The notes beneath the pieces were generated by a model that was not told the DNA's origin, ran no database searches, and saw only the letters and a list, made by a program, of their open reading frames with translations. The position numbers were made by a program, and so were the translations under genes. 64,000 bases of DNA from Ruegeria marina (GTDB lineage Bacteria > Pseudomonadota > Alphaproteobacteria > Rhodobacterales > Rhodobacteraceae), in the NCBI RefSeq assembly GCF_900101475.1, contig NZ_FMZV01000014.1:80432-144431 (forward strand), in the 5' to 3' direction. Of this stretch, positions 63,570 to 64,000 are shown piece by piece (positions within the stretch are counted from its first letter, which is position 1; each line of letters begins with the position of its first letter).

Positions 63570-64000
63570 GTTAACCCGGGGATTGGGCAAGACCTGGGGG
63601 TATTTGCCTATGATGGAGGTTTCACAATCGAGGAAATCGCTGAGGCGAGCAGGATTTGTCCTGGCTGTAACAAGGTAAGAGCGATCCATGACTATCGACC
63701 GAGGGTTCTAGACACGTTGTTCGGTCGGTTTCACGTCAAAGCGCCACGCGTCCGCCGCTGCGCGTGCAGGGCCAAATCTGACGTCGCCCTCGGTAGGCCA
63801 CTGTCACCGCTGGCCCCCTTCTTCCCGGGCCGGTCGACACCTGAATTGCAGCGCCTTCAGGCCGAACCTGGGCGCCACACTCGTTTCGAGAAGCAGCACG
63901 TATCATGGAGGCTTTTCTGCCTTGTGCAAAGCAGACGAACACCTCGGTCCGAAATCGTCTTGGCAAGATCGCCAGGTCGATCAGCGAGGGTGAGCAGCTT
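63570..64000 (+). pseudogene. decayed ISKra4-like transposase fragment, cut by the window edge
   Basis: A frame opening after a TAG at 63567 contains ICPGCNKVRAIHDYRPRV and TLFGRFHVKAPRVRRCACRA. This resembles the N-terminal zinc-binding part of ISKra4-family transposases (CxxC, then TLFG and a PR..C.C block). It continues with PLSPLAPFFPGRSTPELQRL and QAE until about 63868. Similarity then resumes in another frame as SFREAARIMEAFLPCAKQ and SVRNRLGKIA, so a frameshift lies near 63865-63873. No start codon is visible in frame and part of the N-terminus seems missing. Terminal inverted repeats were not found. Confidence 0.62.

Noticed and set aside
63736..63966. 76-codon minus-strand ORF in the transposase relic
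   Set aside because: It lies opposite recognisable transposase codons and has no features of its own.

Overview
The window is a stretch of GC-rich chromosome from an alphaproteobacterium. Gene content points to the Rhodobacterales, most likely a marine roseobacter close to Ruegeria. The evidence is split dnaA, dnaN, recF and gyrB loci, a MoxR/DUF58/BatA-like operon divergent from a DUF1285 gene, UbiB/UbiE beside MutM, roseobacter-style intergenic repeats and strong AGGAGG-type ribosome binding sites. The assignment is inferred from protein families and gene order; no database search was run. No rRNA, tRNA, CRISPR array or prophage was seen. One decayed insertion-sequence transposase lies at the right edge.

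Layout, left to right. 1-5300: a partial FAD amine oxidoreductase, then pncA, a membrane hybrid histidine kinase and pncB, so two NAD-salvage enzymes flank a sensor kinase. 5313-13079 (minus): a peptide-type ABC transporter operon (binding protein, two permeases, double ATPase), tightly coupled to a GNAT acetyltransferase that reads in frame into an aldehyde dehydrogenase, and then an EamA exporter. 13424-19503: glycerol kinase, a flavin monooxygenase, YaaA, RecQ and YggT. 19633-24154: an MFS permease, the murein endopeptidase MepA, a secreted phytase-esterase-like protein, a queuosine-precursor transporter, a candidate small RNA with a 12-codon ORF, and the ribosome-rescue hydrolase ArfB. 24211-29519: an SDR oxidoreductase, a P1 peptidase, a cytochrome c, isopentenyl-diphosphate isomerase and a second hybrid histidine kinase.

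29654-45047 is an envelope-centred block. An alpha-2-macroglobulin, a PF06475 (glycolipid-binding-like) protein and penicillin-binding protein 1C form an overlapping plus-strand operon. It converges on a minus-strand operon encoding MoxR ATPase, DUF58, a DUF4159/BatA-like membrane protein and a second large membrane protein, every junction overlapping by 4 bp. 45088-52607 holds an XRE-cupin regulator, a thiolase, a 4Fe-4S protein, ubiB, ubiE, mutM, an enoyl-CoA hydratase and rpsT.

52672-61242 is the replication-gene region: a structured leader, dnaA, an opposite-strand PhyH dioxygenase, dnaN, recF, a LysE exporter and gyrB. The last 2.7 kb look accessory: a Nudix hydrolase, an unusual adenylate cyclase-GFA fusion and a decayed ISKra4-like transposase.

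Many minus-strand or long out-of-frame ORFs are GC-rich shadows and were left out. Start sites were chosen from ribosome binding sites, overlap with the upstream stop codon and family length.
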